A stretch of 64,000 nucleotides of DNA, taken from positions 1,952,351 to 2,016,350 of the forward strand of contig SCFE01000024.1 in assembly GCA_004352715.1 (NCBI GenBank), given 5' to 3'. This DNA is from Hofstenia miamia (taxonomy: Eukaryota > Xenacoelomorpha > Acoela). Within the stretch, counting starts at the first letter, position 1. Each line of letters opens with the position of its first letter. The position numbers and the translations under genes are program-made. A model generated the notes under the pieces. The model was not told the origin of the DNA. It ran no database searches and saw only the letters and a program-made list of their open reading frames with translations. Below, piece by piece: positions 23,091 through 63,290 of the stretch.

Positions 23091-23519
23091 ATTAACCAAG
23101 CTGCTAATGTTGATTCAGAAAGAGAATAAGATTGAAGAAGAATTATGATTAGAAATATTGAAAAATTATATGATCAGTTTAGATTAATTTGTGTTATGCA
23201 ACCAAGTAAAAACAAATGTCAATTATGAGAGATTAGTAGCTGTCAATAATAATACTTTTTGGCAAAACCAAGGGAGCAAAGTTGCTTCAAATATTTTTAG
23301 CCGCCATCTTGGCAGATGAAGAGTTTAAATTTGAAATCAACAGGTACTTTTCCAAAATTACTATAAATAGATTAAACTCACTGTAAGCAATTGATAAAAA
23401 ATTTTATTCAGAATTCTTACATTGTTCCATTGATACGGTTTGATTATTTATTAAAATGTCAAGCTAAACAAGTTGTATTTGGTAGTGGTCTGTATCCATC
23501 ATGAGATTGATTCTAGGGT
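23091..23519. other. Spacer between tail-to-tail retroelement copies
   Basis: About 430 bp of AT-rich sequence in which LTR remnants might be expected. I could not find matching ends. Confidence 0.4.
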
Positions 23520-24001
23520 CTTTGTGCCAGATCATGAAAGTGCACTTATGTTAGGTATAGGGGTTTTCCATGTACTAGTGTATCTGCTTTTTGAATGATC
23601 AATTCCGCCTCCTGGTCTTCCCATTTAGTATTTTCGAATTCAACTTGTTTTGTTATTTTAAAGACTGTCTCTCTTTTCTGCTCAGTTTTAGTCGTATCTC
23701 TTCCTTGATGTCTATTCTTGCTGTTATGCATTCAACATCTACAGCCAATTGGTTGTATGGCTTAAGCAGTTCTTCCAGTTCCATTCTTGTAAATGCCTCT
23801 GTAAACATTAGCTTCATTGTTGCCACTGGCTGTTGTTCTTTAATGTGTTCACAATTCCTTTCCTTAAACTCTCTGGCTTCTCATATTACTTTTATTTCAA
23901 CTAAGAATCATTTGTTGTCTGTATCTATCCATTTGATTGCTCTTGCTGAGCTCACTTCTCTCCACTTCTCAATATTTATCCTGTTGATTGTCTGCTGTGT
24001 T

Positions 24002-25628
24002 TTAGGGGATAGTAAGAACTGAGAGGATTATATCGTCTCTCTGTTTGTCCACTATTTCCTGCTCAGATATTTCCTCCCTCATCAAAAATTGAAACTGTTT
24101 TTTCTCTCCATCCAGTTTTGCTGCGTCCCTCTGATACTCTGGTACTGACGTCCAGAAGTCTGCATTGTTGTGAAGGGTGCCTTTCATGTGCTCAATTGAG
24201 AATGTAAATTCATTCAAATATTCAATCCATCATGATACTATTCCGGACTTGTCCCCAGAAAACTTTTTTAACAATGCCAGTCCACTGTTGTCTGTACACA
24301 CTCTGCCTATCAAGAAATGTCTGAACTTCTTAATGCTCTCGATTGGTGCCAGCATCTCTACTTTGGTTGAACCATGATTTTCCTTGCTTGCTCTTAATTT
24401 GCGACTAAAGAATTGTATGGGGACTTCCTTTTCGTTTTTTATTTGTCCTAATGTGGCTCTGATCACTACCTTGCTTGCATTGCAATCCATTATGAAGTGT
24501 TCATCATAATCCAGTGTGTTGAGGGATGGTAATTTAGCCAATTCTTCCTTGATGTTATCCAGCTCCTCCTGCTCCTGCCAAGTCCATACAAACGACACTG
24601 ATTTTCTCATTAGTCTAATCATCTTCACTGTCTTGCTGGCTATGTTCGGGATGAAGTTGCTGTAATAATTAAAGAATCCCATTATCCTTTGTACATCTTT
24701 CTTGTTGTTGGGTTTTTCTATTTTTCAGATCATCTCTCTGGCGTTGTCTTTCATACATATCCTACCTTTCTCAATTGTTCTTCCCAGGAATACTATCTTT
24801 TCTTTTAGAATGTTGCATTTGTTCCCATTAATGCAAAGTCCTGATTTCTCTAGTATTGTTAGTATTCTCTCTAGTTTTTCTAGATGTTCTGGGATTGTAT
24901 CACTTGTTACTATAATATCATCTATATAGGCGTCAACTCCTTCTTCCATTCTATGTGTCTTGTTTTTTTTAGCACTTTTGTGATGTATCTTTGGAAGGTT
25001 GCTGGTGTGTTACAGTCTGAACGCCATATATATCCATTCATATAGTCCATATGGTGTTATAAATGCTGTTTTTTCAATATCATCTTCTTCCATTTTTACC
25101 TGCCAGTAGGCTTTGCATAAATCTAGCATTTATGCTTGCTTGCTTCATAGAGCATTTCTTCTATCCGTGGTAGGGGGTAAGAATCTTTTTCATTACTTCA
25201 TTCAATTTATGAAAGACTATGCATAGGCAATATTTATCCCATTGCTTCATGAATACTGTTGTTGCTGCATATGGGCTTTTGCTTGCGCGGATGATTTTGT
25301 TGTTGATTAGTTCCTCTAATATGCGGTTATATTCGTCTCTCATTTGTTCTGGTACTCTTCTGAATGGCAGCTTGATGGGTTTGTCTGTTGTTGTGACTAT
25401 TCTGAGTTTTTCACCCACTGCTTCCCCATGCTTATCTCTCTGTAATTGAATATCCATTTGTGTTTTTCTAACAATTTCCTTAGTTCCATAATTTCTTGTT
25501 CCTCCAGGTTTAAGTAGTCTTCGTTGTTTACCTTGGGTATTCTGTATACATCTTCTTCTTCTGCTTTCATCCCTATGCCCTTGAGTCAGCCTTTGGGAGT
25601 ACTCGTGACTTTGATGGTGTTCATCCAC
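24002..25628 (-). pseudogene. Retroelement reverse transcriptase / RNase H
   Basis: Broken into frames 25628-25161 (KLPFRRVPEQMRDEYNRILE, INNKIIRASKSPYAA), 24949-24725 (catalytic box VDAYIDDIIVTSD, then GNKCNILKEKIVFLGRTI), 24682-24230 (MGFFNYYSNFIPNIA, HFIMDCNASKVVIRATLGQI, FFSRKLRASKENHGSTKVE) and 24217-24002. This is the usual Ty3/gypsy order of fingers/palm, connection and RNase H. Frameshifts separate every block. Confidence 0.88.
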
Positions 25629-25801
25629 TCCCCCTTGAGTCGGCCATGTGGAGTACTATCCATTTTCATTTGCATGTCCTCAAGTCAACCATGCAAATTA
25701 CTCACTCCATTGGCGTCTCCTATTGCATTCCAAATAAGTTTGATGTTTGATTTGATGTACTTTCCGTATATCTTTACTTGAGATTTCTATAGATTAAAAT
25801 T

Positions 25802-26452
25802 TCAATTTGTTGTGTTGAGGATTGGTATTCTACCTTTCCTTTTCTTGACTGTACACACACTGGATGACATTGATACTCTTTTGGTGTTTATGCCTTTATT
25901 ATTGTATAGCATTATGTTGGCTGTTATTGCATCTTCCATTTCTATTGTGTGCACATTCCATTGATGCGGCAGTAGGAGGATATCTTCCTGCAATTCAAAT
26001 GTAATTGCTTTACGGTTCCCTTGTTCTTCTTTGATTTCAGTTTCTTCCTCTCTCACCTTCATAGTCCTGTTGGCGTAGTTGATGACACATCCATTTTTTG
26101 TCAAAAAACCGTCACCCAGTATGACCTCATATGGTAACAGATTAATATGAGTGTCCACCACCACCAGCGACTGTTAAAATGTCATATTAGCAATTCTCAT
26201 CTGTACTGCATTTATTATCCCTTTTGTGTCAATATATTCTCCTGATGCATTAATTAATCATTTATTGCAATTATTCAAATCTTCACATTTAAATCCTAGC
26301 TTCATCATGCACTCATCTGTGATTATAGATGTTGCTGCTCTGGTATCAATTGTCGCCTTTGTCATTACTCCATTGATTGCTATTGTAATTGTATTTATTG
26401 TATCAAGATTTGTCAGGATAATTATCAATGAATGGTTTTTATGATTTGGCAC
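25802..26452 (-). pseudogene. Retroelement protease region
   Basis: Aspartic protease in two frames: 26452-26258 (ATIDTRAATSIITDECMMKL) and 26164-25802 (HINLLPYEVILGDGFLTKNG). The active-site triad normally written DTG or DSG reads DTR here, so the active site is damaged. The second element keeps DTGA at the same place. Confidence 0.82.
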
Positions 26453-26457
26453 TCTGA

Positions 26458-27241
26458 TTAGTTTTCTGACTCCTCGTCAGTTGGCAATGTTTTGTCCATT
26501 TTGTCTTCTGATTGCAGTACATCTTCCTCGTCATAATATGCTTCCTCATCTCCAATTACATTTATCTGTTTTGTGCAGTCTGGTTTTTTGTGACCCTTCT
26601 GTCCACGGCCATAGTACTTGACATCTTTTTTTCTCACCTTTCTCATTTTTCCATCTTTTCCTTTAACATTTATGATTTTTTCCAGTTCCATATTGTTGTA
26701 AGTTTTCTTATTTCAAACTGCATTCTGATACTCTCAGGCATTTTTTTGCAAATATGCGAGAACAAATCGTATTTTGAGTATCTGTTTTCCCTTGAGCTCA
26801 GCATTAGTAGTTGTTTGACTTGTTGAATGTAGTTTTGTTTGTCATTGGTTTTTTTCATTTTTGTTGCATTTAGAATTATTTGATATTGGTTTTTGAAGCT
26901 CTCATTTTCATAATAGTTTATGAAATCACCAATGAGTAGTTCGTAGTTCCTCTTTGTTAGCCAGCATATGTGGTGCTTGATTGGAATGTCTTTTCGTGGG
27001 TTCATATGTTCCCTTGGTTTTCTTCTTCTGTTAACTATAGCAGCCTTAGTTGCTTCAATTCTCCTGCCTGTAAATCATTGTCCTTTATTAACAGTTTGTT
27101 TATTCTTTCCAGTTGCTGATTCCTTTCCTGCCAGTGTTGATTCTGCTCTAAGAATCTTTTGTTGGACACTGGTAATTGTTGCGTGAGGGTTTTAATTTCA
27201 TTTTGAAATAGTTTGCTCTGCTCATCTAATTGCATTTCCAT
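26458..27241 (-). pseudogene. Retroelement gag
   Basis: Frames 27241-27035 (coiled-coil-like, rich in Q, E and L), 27005-26670 (capsid-like, QQVKQLLMLSSRENRYSKYD) and 26691-26458 (YYGRGQKGHKKPDC, a decayed CCHC knuckle, then an acidic tail). The same order occurs in the intact gag of the second element, where the matching segment reads MQIQRLLRLSSEDNKYKAED. Gag packages the element RNA in a cytoplasmic particle. The frame ends at 26458, with protease lying in the -1 frame, as in the other element. Confidence 0.82.
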
Positions 27242-27358
27242 ATTTGATCAGATTTCATTCAATATAATTTCGTTTTGTTGCTCCATCCTTCTTAACATGT
27301 CGATTATCTCTTGGGGGCTTGTCTCTGGGGGGTGAATGTAGAGACTGTAATTCTGATT

Positions 27359-28358
27359 NNNNNNNNNNNNNNNNNNNNNNNNNNNNNNNNNNNNNNNNNN
27401 NNNNNNNNNNNNNNNNNNNNNNNNNNNNNNNNNNNNNNNNNNNNNNNNNNNNNNNNNNNNNNNNNNNNNNNNNNNNNNNNNNNNNNNNNNNNNNNNNNNN
27501 NNNNNNNNNNNNNNNNNNNNNNNNNNNNNNNNNNNNNNNNNNNNNNNNNNNNNNNNNNNNNNNNNNNNNNNNNNNNNNNNNNNNNNNNNNNNNNNNNNNN
27601 NNNNNNNNNNNNNNNNNNNNNNNNNNNNNNNNNNNNNNNNNNNNNNNNNNNNNNNNNNNNNNNNNNNNNNNNNNNNNNNNNNNNNNNNNNNNNNNNNNNN
27701 NNNNNNNNNNNNNNNNNNNNNNNNNNNNNNNNNNNNNNNNNNNNNNNNNNNNNNNNNNNNNNNNNNNNNNNNNNNNNNNNNNNNNNNNNNNNNNNNNNNN
27801 NNNNNNNNNNNNNNNNNNNNNNNNNNNNNNNNNNNNNNNNNNNNNNNNNNNNNNNNNNNNNNNNNNNNNNNNNNNNNNNNNNNNNNNNNNNNNNNNNNNN
27901 NNNNNNNNNNNNNNNNNNNNNNNNNNNNNNNNNNNNNNNNNNNNNNNNNNNNNNNNNNNNNNNNNNNNNNNNNNNNNNNNNNNNNNNNNNNNNNNNNNNN
28001 NNNNNNNNNNNNNNNNNNNNNNNNNNNNNNNNNNNNNNNNNNNNNNNNNNNNNNNNNNNNNNNNNNNNNNNNNNNNNNNNNNNNNNNNNNNNNNNNNNNN
28101 NNNNNNNNNNNNNNNNNNNNNNNNNNNNNNNNNNNNNNNNNNNNNNNNNNNNNNNNNNNNNNNNNNNNNNNNNNNNNNNNNNNNNNNNNNNNNNNNNNNN
28201 NNNNNNNNNNNNNNNNNNNNNNNNNNNNNNNNNNNNNNNNNNNNNNNNNNNNNNNNNNNNNNNNNNNNNNNNNNNNNNNNNNNNNNNNNNNNNNNNNNNN
28301 NNNNNNNNNNNNNNNNNNNNNNNNNNNNNNNNNNNNNNNNNNNNNNNNNNNNNNNNNN
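27359..28358. other. Assembly gap, exactly 1000 N
   Basis: A round-number N-run suggests a scaffolding gap of unknown size. It lies between the two oppositely oriented halves of UTP6, making it the prime suspect for a contig placed in the wrong orientation. Confidence 0.95.
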
Positions 28359-29830
28359 ATATATATATATATACTTATAAGTTACTGCTTGTTCCTTGAT
28401 ATTTCATTTTGAGTGTACAACACGAAAAAACACACTTACAAGGAGTTCGCTTGCTTGTTTTCCCACAATAATTGTTCCTTGAACTTGAAAATTTGTCTGA
28501 AAGTAGACACATGCAATTTGTACATTTTATAAATTTTTTCCATAAAAATGCTTATACATGCGATAGATTTATCAATTGAGCAATTTTACGGTTCCCTATT
28601 ATATTAACTACTTGTACAATTTTACATAGTATTTTTTCAAAACAATAGACGATTAAGAAATTTCAAGTTTCCCTAAAAGTGTACAAAGTGTACACTTAAA
28701 AATAGACGTCTAGTTGACATTGGCGTTATTGTTACTACGAGCGATTTTAGTTATTAAGACTTGAACCTTCTTTTGGGATTAGCCTTATCACTGCTTTTTA
28801 CTAATACTTCGAGTAGTCACACTATTGCAACTTTTCTGACAGTTCATATAAAGTAGCTCAGCCAATATTTCAGCAATTTTCTATAGATTAACATCAAGTA
28901 AAATAATCTCCAACTCAATTTGCAAGCCAAGATGATGTATGCAATTCTGTAGAACTGTATTGAATGCTGACGAGTAGTTAAAAACAAAGTCTTAACTGCA
29001 AAGGTAACGAGTTTATCCAAGTGTATACCCATAAGGAGGACTTCCCATTTTGCTGTTGACAGCTGTTAAGAGCAAACAGCAACTTTTTTATTGTTAACAG
29101 CTTAAGTATTTTTTTACTTAATGCTTAGATAGAAAAAATAAAAATTCGTAGGTATGTTCTAAAATTGCATTTAAGAGAACTGTCGAAAAAATAGATTCTA
29201 AAATTGCATTTCCCTAAATAGTTTATAAATTTTTTTTCTGAACATTTGTTGATTTAATCAACCAAAATCAGTTGTGCAACCAAGGCGTTTGGACATTCCA
29301 CCATCTCTCGTTTAATGCACACCACTGGATAGGAAACAATAACATTGTTTTTAAAGAGCTAAAAGAAAATAGTAAAGTCGCACAAGTTGTCTGCTAGCAT
29401 ATCACTACAAATCATCTCATCATGTCATAAATATTTTAAAAATTGCAACAAATGGAAATGTTATCATTCATTTTAGAACATAGGCGGTTCGTGCGCGTAA
29501 GCAAGGCAAGCAGTGCTTGACCAATTATTTTTTAATAAATGAATTTCATTCTTATTTGCATGAATTTATATCTATACAAATCAAGGACATACTAAATATA
29601 TAAGTAGGTCCTTGATACAAGAATCAAGTAATAATATGAATTGAATTAGGAACTAATTCATTACAATTTGCTTTAAAAATCATTGAATGATTGCGCCACA
29701 GCAAGCAAATGCCTTAATGTTGTACCTACGCTCGCTCAAATGATAAAATTATATCCGTCATCGCGAGAAGATTTAGCTAGAAAAGTAAGCACTCCGCTCA
29801 TTGCTTCACATTGAAATATTTCCGTTGTAA
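28359..29830. other. AT-rich, probable UTP6 intron 4 sequence
   Basis: Downstream of UTP6 exon 4 on the minus strand. No coding sequence, RNA gene or element end is recognised. A TA microsatellite abuts the gap. Confidence 0.45.
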
Positions 29831-29970
29831 GGCTACGGTTAGACTACGTGATTGGTAGCAAAAGTTCCGAAACACGTCATATCGCTAATTATCTCGGTAG
29901 TTAAAGGTGCGATTTTACCAAAATGTGACAGATCACGCGAGACCAATCACACAGTCTAACCGTAGCCTAA
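29828..29970. mobile_element. MITE of about 137 bp with TAA duplication (PIF/Harbinger-like)
   Basis: Inverted repeats at 29831-29856 and 29942-29967 match at 24 of 26 positions (starting GGCTACGGTTAGACT). TAA is present on both sides (29828-29830 and 29968-29970), a three-base target duplication of the PIF/Harbinger type. There is no coding capacity. Superfamily assignment is inference from target size. Confidence 0.7.
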
Positions 29971-31304
29971 AAGAACTACGCGAATTAATTTAATTCAATA
30001 CAATAATCCAAAAGAATACATGATATTCTAGGGTAGGACGCGTGCCCGTAGCCCGAACCCATGGAAATATTTAACTGAATTTCACCTGTTTCTGCAATAC
30101 CTCGAAACTGAAGGCTCACAAATATTGGAAATTTTAAAACTTATTTATTTACTGAACAACAAAACTTAATGTAGGAATTGCGTTTCATTACGGAATCTTT
30201 CAGTTTCGTCCTGAAGCTATAACGCAACTTTAAGGACGATTATTTCTTTGCAGCAAGTTTGAGATACTTGATGATATCATAGAACTAATACAGGGGGAGA
30301 TGTACAAAGAAAAGCTGAAGTCTTACAGGAAATCTCGATTTACGATCCATGAGAACACTTGCACAAGCTATAATGAAAAATAAATCCACGCAGTTGATTT
30401 TAATCCTTTAAATATTCCTATATACAGAAATGTGCCTCTAGACTAAGCGGGTCAAATTCAAACACTAATGTTCATGGATGTTGATCACTTGAAACAACGT
30501 TTATGTGTCTATTAGTATAAATGTGCATACATTGGCAATTGAATATCTGTTCTGTTTCATGTAGTTTTTATACATATTTTAAAGCATATTTTCGAAATTT
30601 CAGTGCATTATTTGACGACGAATATTTCCGGTTATTTTCAAGCATATAAATCCTGGCCCTAACCACAACTGACAGCACAAAAACGGTGTGAAAACAATTA
30701 AATTGAAATTACACTGCACTGCCTCTATGACATTGAAAAATAAATAAATTACATTAATTCGTCTTCAGAAGTTAGCTTCTTACGTACTATATTATTAATA
30801 ATGCAATATCAAAAGATTACAGTGAAATGGTATTCTTTAAAATTCATGAAGGCAATGAATTTTATGTGTAATATTTTATGTACTGTTTTGTAATTTCTAC
30901 ATTAATCTACATGAAGGTTAGTATTACACCAAACACATATACATAGATATATAGAATAGACCTAATGTACATCAAACAAATTATTTTAAGAATATAGAGT
31001 AACAACGACAAATATTCATGCCCGTGCACTTTTGTCCGTGCCCTACCCCAGATGATATTTATTATTTAAATCAATCAAATATTTTTTACATTCAAGCAGT
31101 ACCAGAAACAGAAATATATTTGAGCAATGCTCCTATCTGGTATATAGTTTTTTCGCATTTTTTACCTCATGGATTCCTTGTGCAATATTCTTTCCTTTAC
31201 AGAATTTAGAAAATTTATAACAATTGTGAATCAAAGACGAATTTTTTCTACGAATGTGACACCAATTTATTCACAAAATCAAATATAACGTGAAATATTT
31301 TAGG

Positions 31305-31341
<37 letters not shown>

Positions 31342-32501
31342 AAATAAATTTTAAAAAACTTTGAGCGACTTAAATATGAGTTCCATCAGCTGCCATTTTT
31401 TGTTCTAAATTTCTTCTGTTTCTCAATCTTGAAAAACTTTGTAATTTATCTCAAGTTTTCTATCATCAACATGCCTTCAATTGTAAAAATCGACAAAATT
31501 CGGATTCAATATTTTGAAATGCATGATTTATTGACAGCATTACCGAAAATTTGTAAATATTTGAAATACAAACTATTGGATTTTGATCACCGTCTTGAAT
31601 AACGATTATTTTTTGTTTAAAGATATTTTAAACAAATACAAGAATAACCCATTAGAGGAGAAAAATGATTAGCAATTTTTTCTTGAAAATGATTTATTAA
31701 AAGAACTACAGGACTAATCTTATTTCTATAATATAACATAAACTTTTGAGAAAACTCGCTTAGGGTTTTCATAAATTTTTCATGGTTTTTTATTTACAAA
31801 ATTTTAGTTACATAAAAAATATTTGCTTGCGTAACTTTTGCATGCACCAACCGCAACTGTTTTAGAAGTAAATAAAGAGCAAGAAATGAAAATTTATAAA
31901 TGCGCAATTGTGAAATGATAACGAACGAATATTCATGAGTCTTGAAATATAAAGTATAATTGATCCGTTTAATCACGCTCTATCAATTAGGTTTGTTGAC
32001 TACTTCGGCTGTAATTATTATCTTTATCAATTATGGACACACATTTTCAAGGCAAAATCGAAACAAAATTATTTTATATTGAATTGTATAACAATATTGT
32101 AGCTTATGCGTAGCCTAAGTAGGATAACTCAAGATCAACAATCTAAATCCTATTTCTGAAAAGAAAACATGTTTATTCAGAAAATCAACATTCCGCAAAC
32201 CTACAAAGCCATAAATCCGACATCTAAAGCATATAAGATAATGGATACTAGAATAAAGAATTTTTTATTCGGTACTTAATTTAAAATAATACATTTAGAG
32301 AAACATCGAGCAGGCATGCAAGTATATGCTACCTGGTTTATCGAGATAGAGTTCAGATCATCGCGGCTTGCACGCTCGAGATCAAGGTTTGACAAAAAAT
32401 AAAATTTTACAAAAATCGTGGTAAGAAAATTTAGTAGTGGAAAAAAACAATTTCAGACGACAGACATTATAAAAGCATACAAATGTAAAATTCAATAATA
32501 C
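29971..32501. other. AT-rich, probable UTP6 intron 4 sequence
   Basis: Continues from exon 4. A TA microsatellite lies at about 31311-31339. I see no gene. Confidence 0.45.
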
Positions 32502-34305
32502 CCGTGAAAATCTTGACAGCAAACTAACATTCCAACATAAATATCGACATCTAGTGGAAATCGAGTAACTACTGAGTCGAACACAGCCATTGCTAGACTG
32601 CCAGAAATAATAGAATCAATTGAAGAATCAATCTAAACAATAATTGTAATAATGCAATTCTTAATGCTAGTTTATAGATGTTAAACACAATGCTATTATA
32701 GTTTATTAGACAAACGCATTGTTATCGTATGCGCTAAATCCAACCAAAAATATACATAAAAATTACATAAACTTTTACAACTATGGCACCAATTTTTAAA
32801 CGTGTATTGATCATTTGAAATTGCAAAACACTTACTTCCATAATTTCTTCGCCTGGCTTTTCTGATGACTGTGAATCCTCACTTAAAATCCGTTTGTTAA
32901 AAGCCATCTTTCGAGCATGAATCAGTTCAAAGCGAAAATACTGGATCCACAGTGATACATAATTGGGATGAATTCTTAGGCCCTGTAAAAGAATATTTCT
33001 GGCTCTAACAAAAGAACCTACATGTCTAAATAAAACAGTTATAGGTCAAACCTCGATTTTCCGGAATCCGATTTTGCGACAAATCTCGATTTTGACCCAT
33101 ATATAACTGTCGCGGCAAATTTTAAGGAAAAGAATAATATATTCACGTCATTCGCCAGACAAAGATCATGGCCCAACAGTAAGGATATTTCGAATCATCA
33201 CCAGAACATAATTAACATGTGCATCGATTAATCTAATATGCTACTTTCAAAGGTTGTGAATGTCAAGGCAAAAAAGTGACACCCACTAATTCATTCAATT
33301 AGCAAAAAACTAAGTAGTGAACATTTCATCATAAGCCTAAATTGACAAATGGCCTAAAATTGCCGCCCACAGAACTTTCAGAGGAACAAATATGACACCT
33401 CAATTTACTGCCAGCTTTATTAACTGTTCCCGAGTTGACGTACAATCGAGATTAGACCTGTAATAACATCTTCAAACAAATTTTTAAGATGACATTTAAA
33501 ACTAGTTAAATAATTTTTAAATCAATTAGAACCTCAGTTCGTTGTTTGCAGCAAAGATATAGATGTCTGGCTTATTACCATGAAGCTGAAGAAGTCTTCC
33601 ACTGATCTTTGAAATTCGATTCCGGATATTATATTTTTCACACATTTTTATAAATGTTCCCCAAAGTTTCACATCACCAGGAAATCTAAAATGGATACAT
33701 TTAAAACATTAATTCAACTCATGACTGCTTTAATAAAAAAATCCAAAAAAGGAAGTCTACAGATTGAATCGCAAAATAATGAGGTAGAGTTAAAATATCT
33801 TCATCGAGTTATGTGAAAATTCATTGCTTTTCTCAAAATGGCAAATAAGTAACAACCTAAGTCCAAAATGTTGTTTACAGATAATAAAAGGAAAATTCCT
33901 AAAATGCGGAGCCAGAAAACTTAAAATGCAATATATGCAATATAACCCACCAGAGTTACAAAAACCTAATATAAAGTGTATTAAATTAGTTGAAAAGTAC
34001 CTAAAGGTAGCATGTGATAATAAATTCTGACACTTGTTCAAGATCACATAGTCGAATTGCTTTTTACTGACTTTAGCAGACATCTGCTTTCTACGGGCTT
34101 TAATTAACTCTAGTAACTGAAGAAGATAAATAGCATATGCCACAAAATCCTGTTTCGTTTTCTTAAGACCGGCAAGATTGTATTCATAAGAGGTGATTCT
34201 TTTTAAAATTGAGTTTACTTCTTTATTTTGGCAAATATCCGTTTGCAGAAGTTCATTAAGAACTGGTTGTAATTCTTCCACATTACGATGCACATATTCA
34301 GCCAT
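32502..34305 (-). CDS. UTP6: UTP6 exons 1-4 (N-terminal half)
   Basis: Four exons on the minus strand: 34305-34001, 33685-33533, 33025-32836 and 32632-32502, each bounded by GT and AG. The start is ATG at 34303-34305, giving MAEYVHRNVEELQPVL, the usual MAE start of UTP6. Further matches are KQDFVAYAIYLLQLLELIKA, GDVKLWGTFIKMCEKYNIRN, ARNILLQGLRIHPNYVSLWI and a divergent exon 4 (SLAMAVFDSVVTRFPL). Exon 4 ends with two bases of an open codon, which the plus-strand exon at 5593-6574 completes; the five exons sum to 1761 nt, 586 residues plus stop, close to the roughly 600 of animal UTP6. The protein is a HAT-repeat scaffold in the nucleolar SSU processome. The start lies about 1.05 kb from the end of the DPP gene, same strand. 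Confidence 0.93.
33040..33462. mobile_element. pogo/Tc1-like MITE filling UTP6 intron 2
   Basis: TA dinucleotides at 33040-33041 and 33461-33462 flank imperfect inverted repeats: TAGGTCAAACCTCGATTTT at 33042-33060 against CAGGTCTAATCTCGATTGT at the other end, 15 of 19 matching. It occupies 419 bp of the 507-bp intron between exons 2 and 3. Non-coding. The CCTCGATT-type ends recall pogo/Tigger elements. Confidence 0.6.
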
Positions 34306-35354
34306 TCTAAAACAAATTCAAAGTAAAAACAAACGACATTACACGCTACAGAACATACAGCGACAATTAGGATGGTGTTCTAGATATAGTATAGAGATGG
34401 TTTGCTCCCTATCGAATCAAGTAGTCATTGCTTGGGAACGCTGGGAAAGATAATTTTATTATGGTAGAGTTCCTTCAAGTATAACTCATGACAAGGCAAT
34501 ATTTATTCTGCAAAAAAGCATTTAGAGTATGTCAATAACATTCCGATTCAAGGTCACCTTCAACTTCCTTGTCATAATAAGTTTGTGTACGGAATAGCGC
34601 CGCAACAATATATCAGAGAAGAGAAAAATATATATTTATTTGAAAATTTCAATTCAAGGAAAATTTTTTATAAATTGGCAGTACATATAATAAAATGTCT
34701 TAAAAATTAGTTTTTGTAAAATAGTAAGCATTTTCAGAGGGCATACACTCAAAATATCTCCTCTCCTTAAATTCAGAGGGGTTACGTATCGTTCATCCTC
34801 ATTCGCCAATATGCTTAGGTAATTTAAACCCCAATTATAAAAACTTGTTATTAACATCAAATATCCATACAAAATCAATTAAAGTCTCAGTGAAGTGAGG
34901 GAGTTGCTTCACAGAGAAATGTACATTTAGTAGCTGATTCAGGTACTTAAAGAACTTAGTAGGACAATCCTATGAATAAAAAATAAGAAGGTACACAAAA
35001 CCCAATGAATCTATGCATTTGATGAATACTGAAAAAGACATATCACATTTAAAAAATAAGTGATAGGTTATAGAAATTTGGGATTGTTAATTAAATATAT
35101 AACTACATCTAGTATCTGGCTAATTAATTAAAACACATTATAATTATAAATATAGTAAAAATACAGTTTCGAGTTTTATCAAAACAAAGCAAAGACATTT
35201 AAACGATATAAAATACACTAAAGCAATAATTGATTGAGTCAAATTACAAAATTGATTGCATAAAAACATCAGCAAATATGTCCAGCACAATTATACATAC
35301 AATGAATGAACAATTAATGAATTTACAAATCGTGGCAGAAATGAAATTTGGCAA
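34306..35354. other. Intergenic region between DPP 3' end and UTP6 start
   Basis: Should hold the DPP 3' untranslated region and the UTP6 promoter. A minus-strand AATAAA near 34633-34638 is a possible DPP polyadenylation signal. Nothing else is recognised. Confidence 0.5.

Positions 35355-63290
<27,936 letters not shown>

Larger units (their letters stand above)
23520..27358 (-). mobile_element. Ty3/gypsy-like retroelement, 5' part with large internal deletion
   Basis: Minus-strand copy of the same family as 18481-23090. It runs gag (27241-26458), protease (26452-25802), reverse transcriptase and RNase H (25628-24002), then jumps to the end of ORF-B (23980-23546, containing TKWEDQEAELIIQKADTL). 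Integrase, ORF-A and most of ORF-B are deleted. In the RNase H region it reads SIEHMKGTLHNNADFW where the plus copy reads SIEHMNGTLHNNAHFW. Its upstream end runs into the 1000-N gap, so a 5' LTR cannot be seen. Confidence 0.88.

Noticed and set aside
27311-28399. Long open frames across the N-gaps (also at 44.5-45.0 and 45.6-46.6 kb)
   Set aside because: They consist almost wholly of unknown residues from N bases and carry no evidence of coding.
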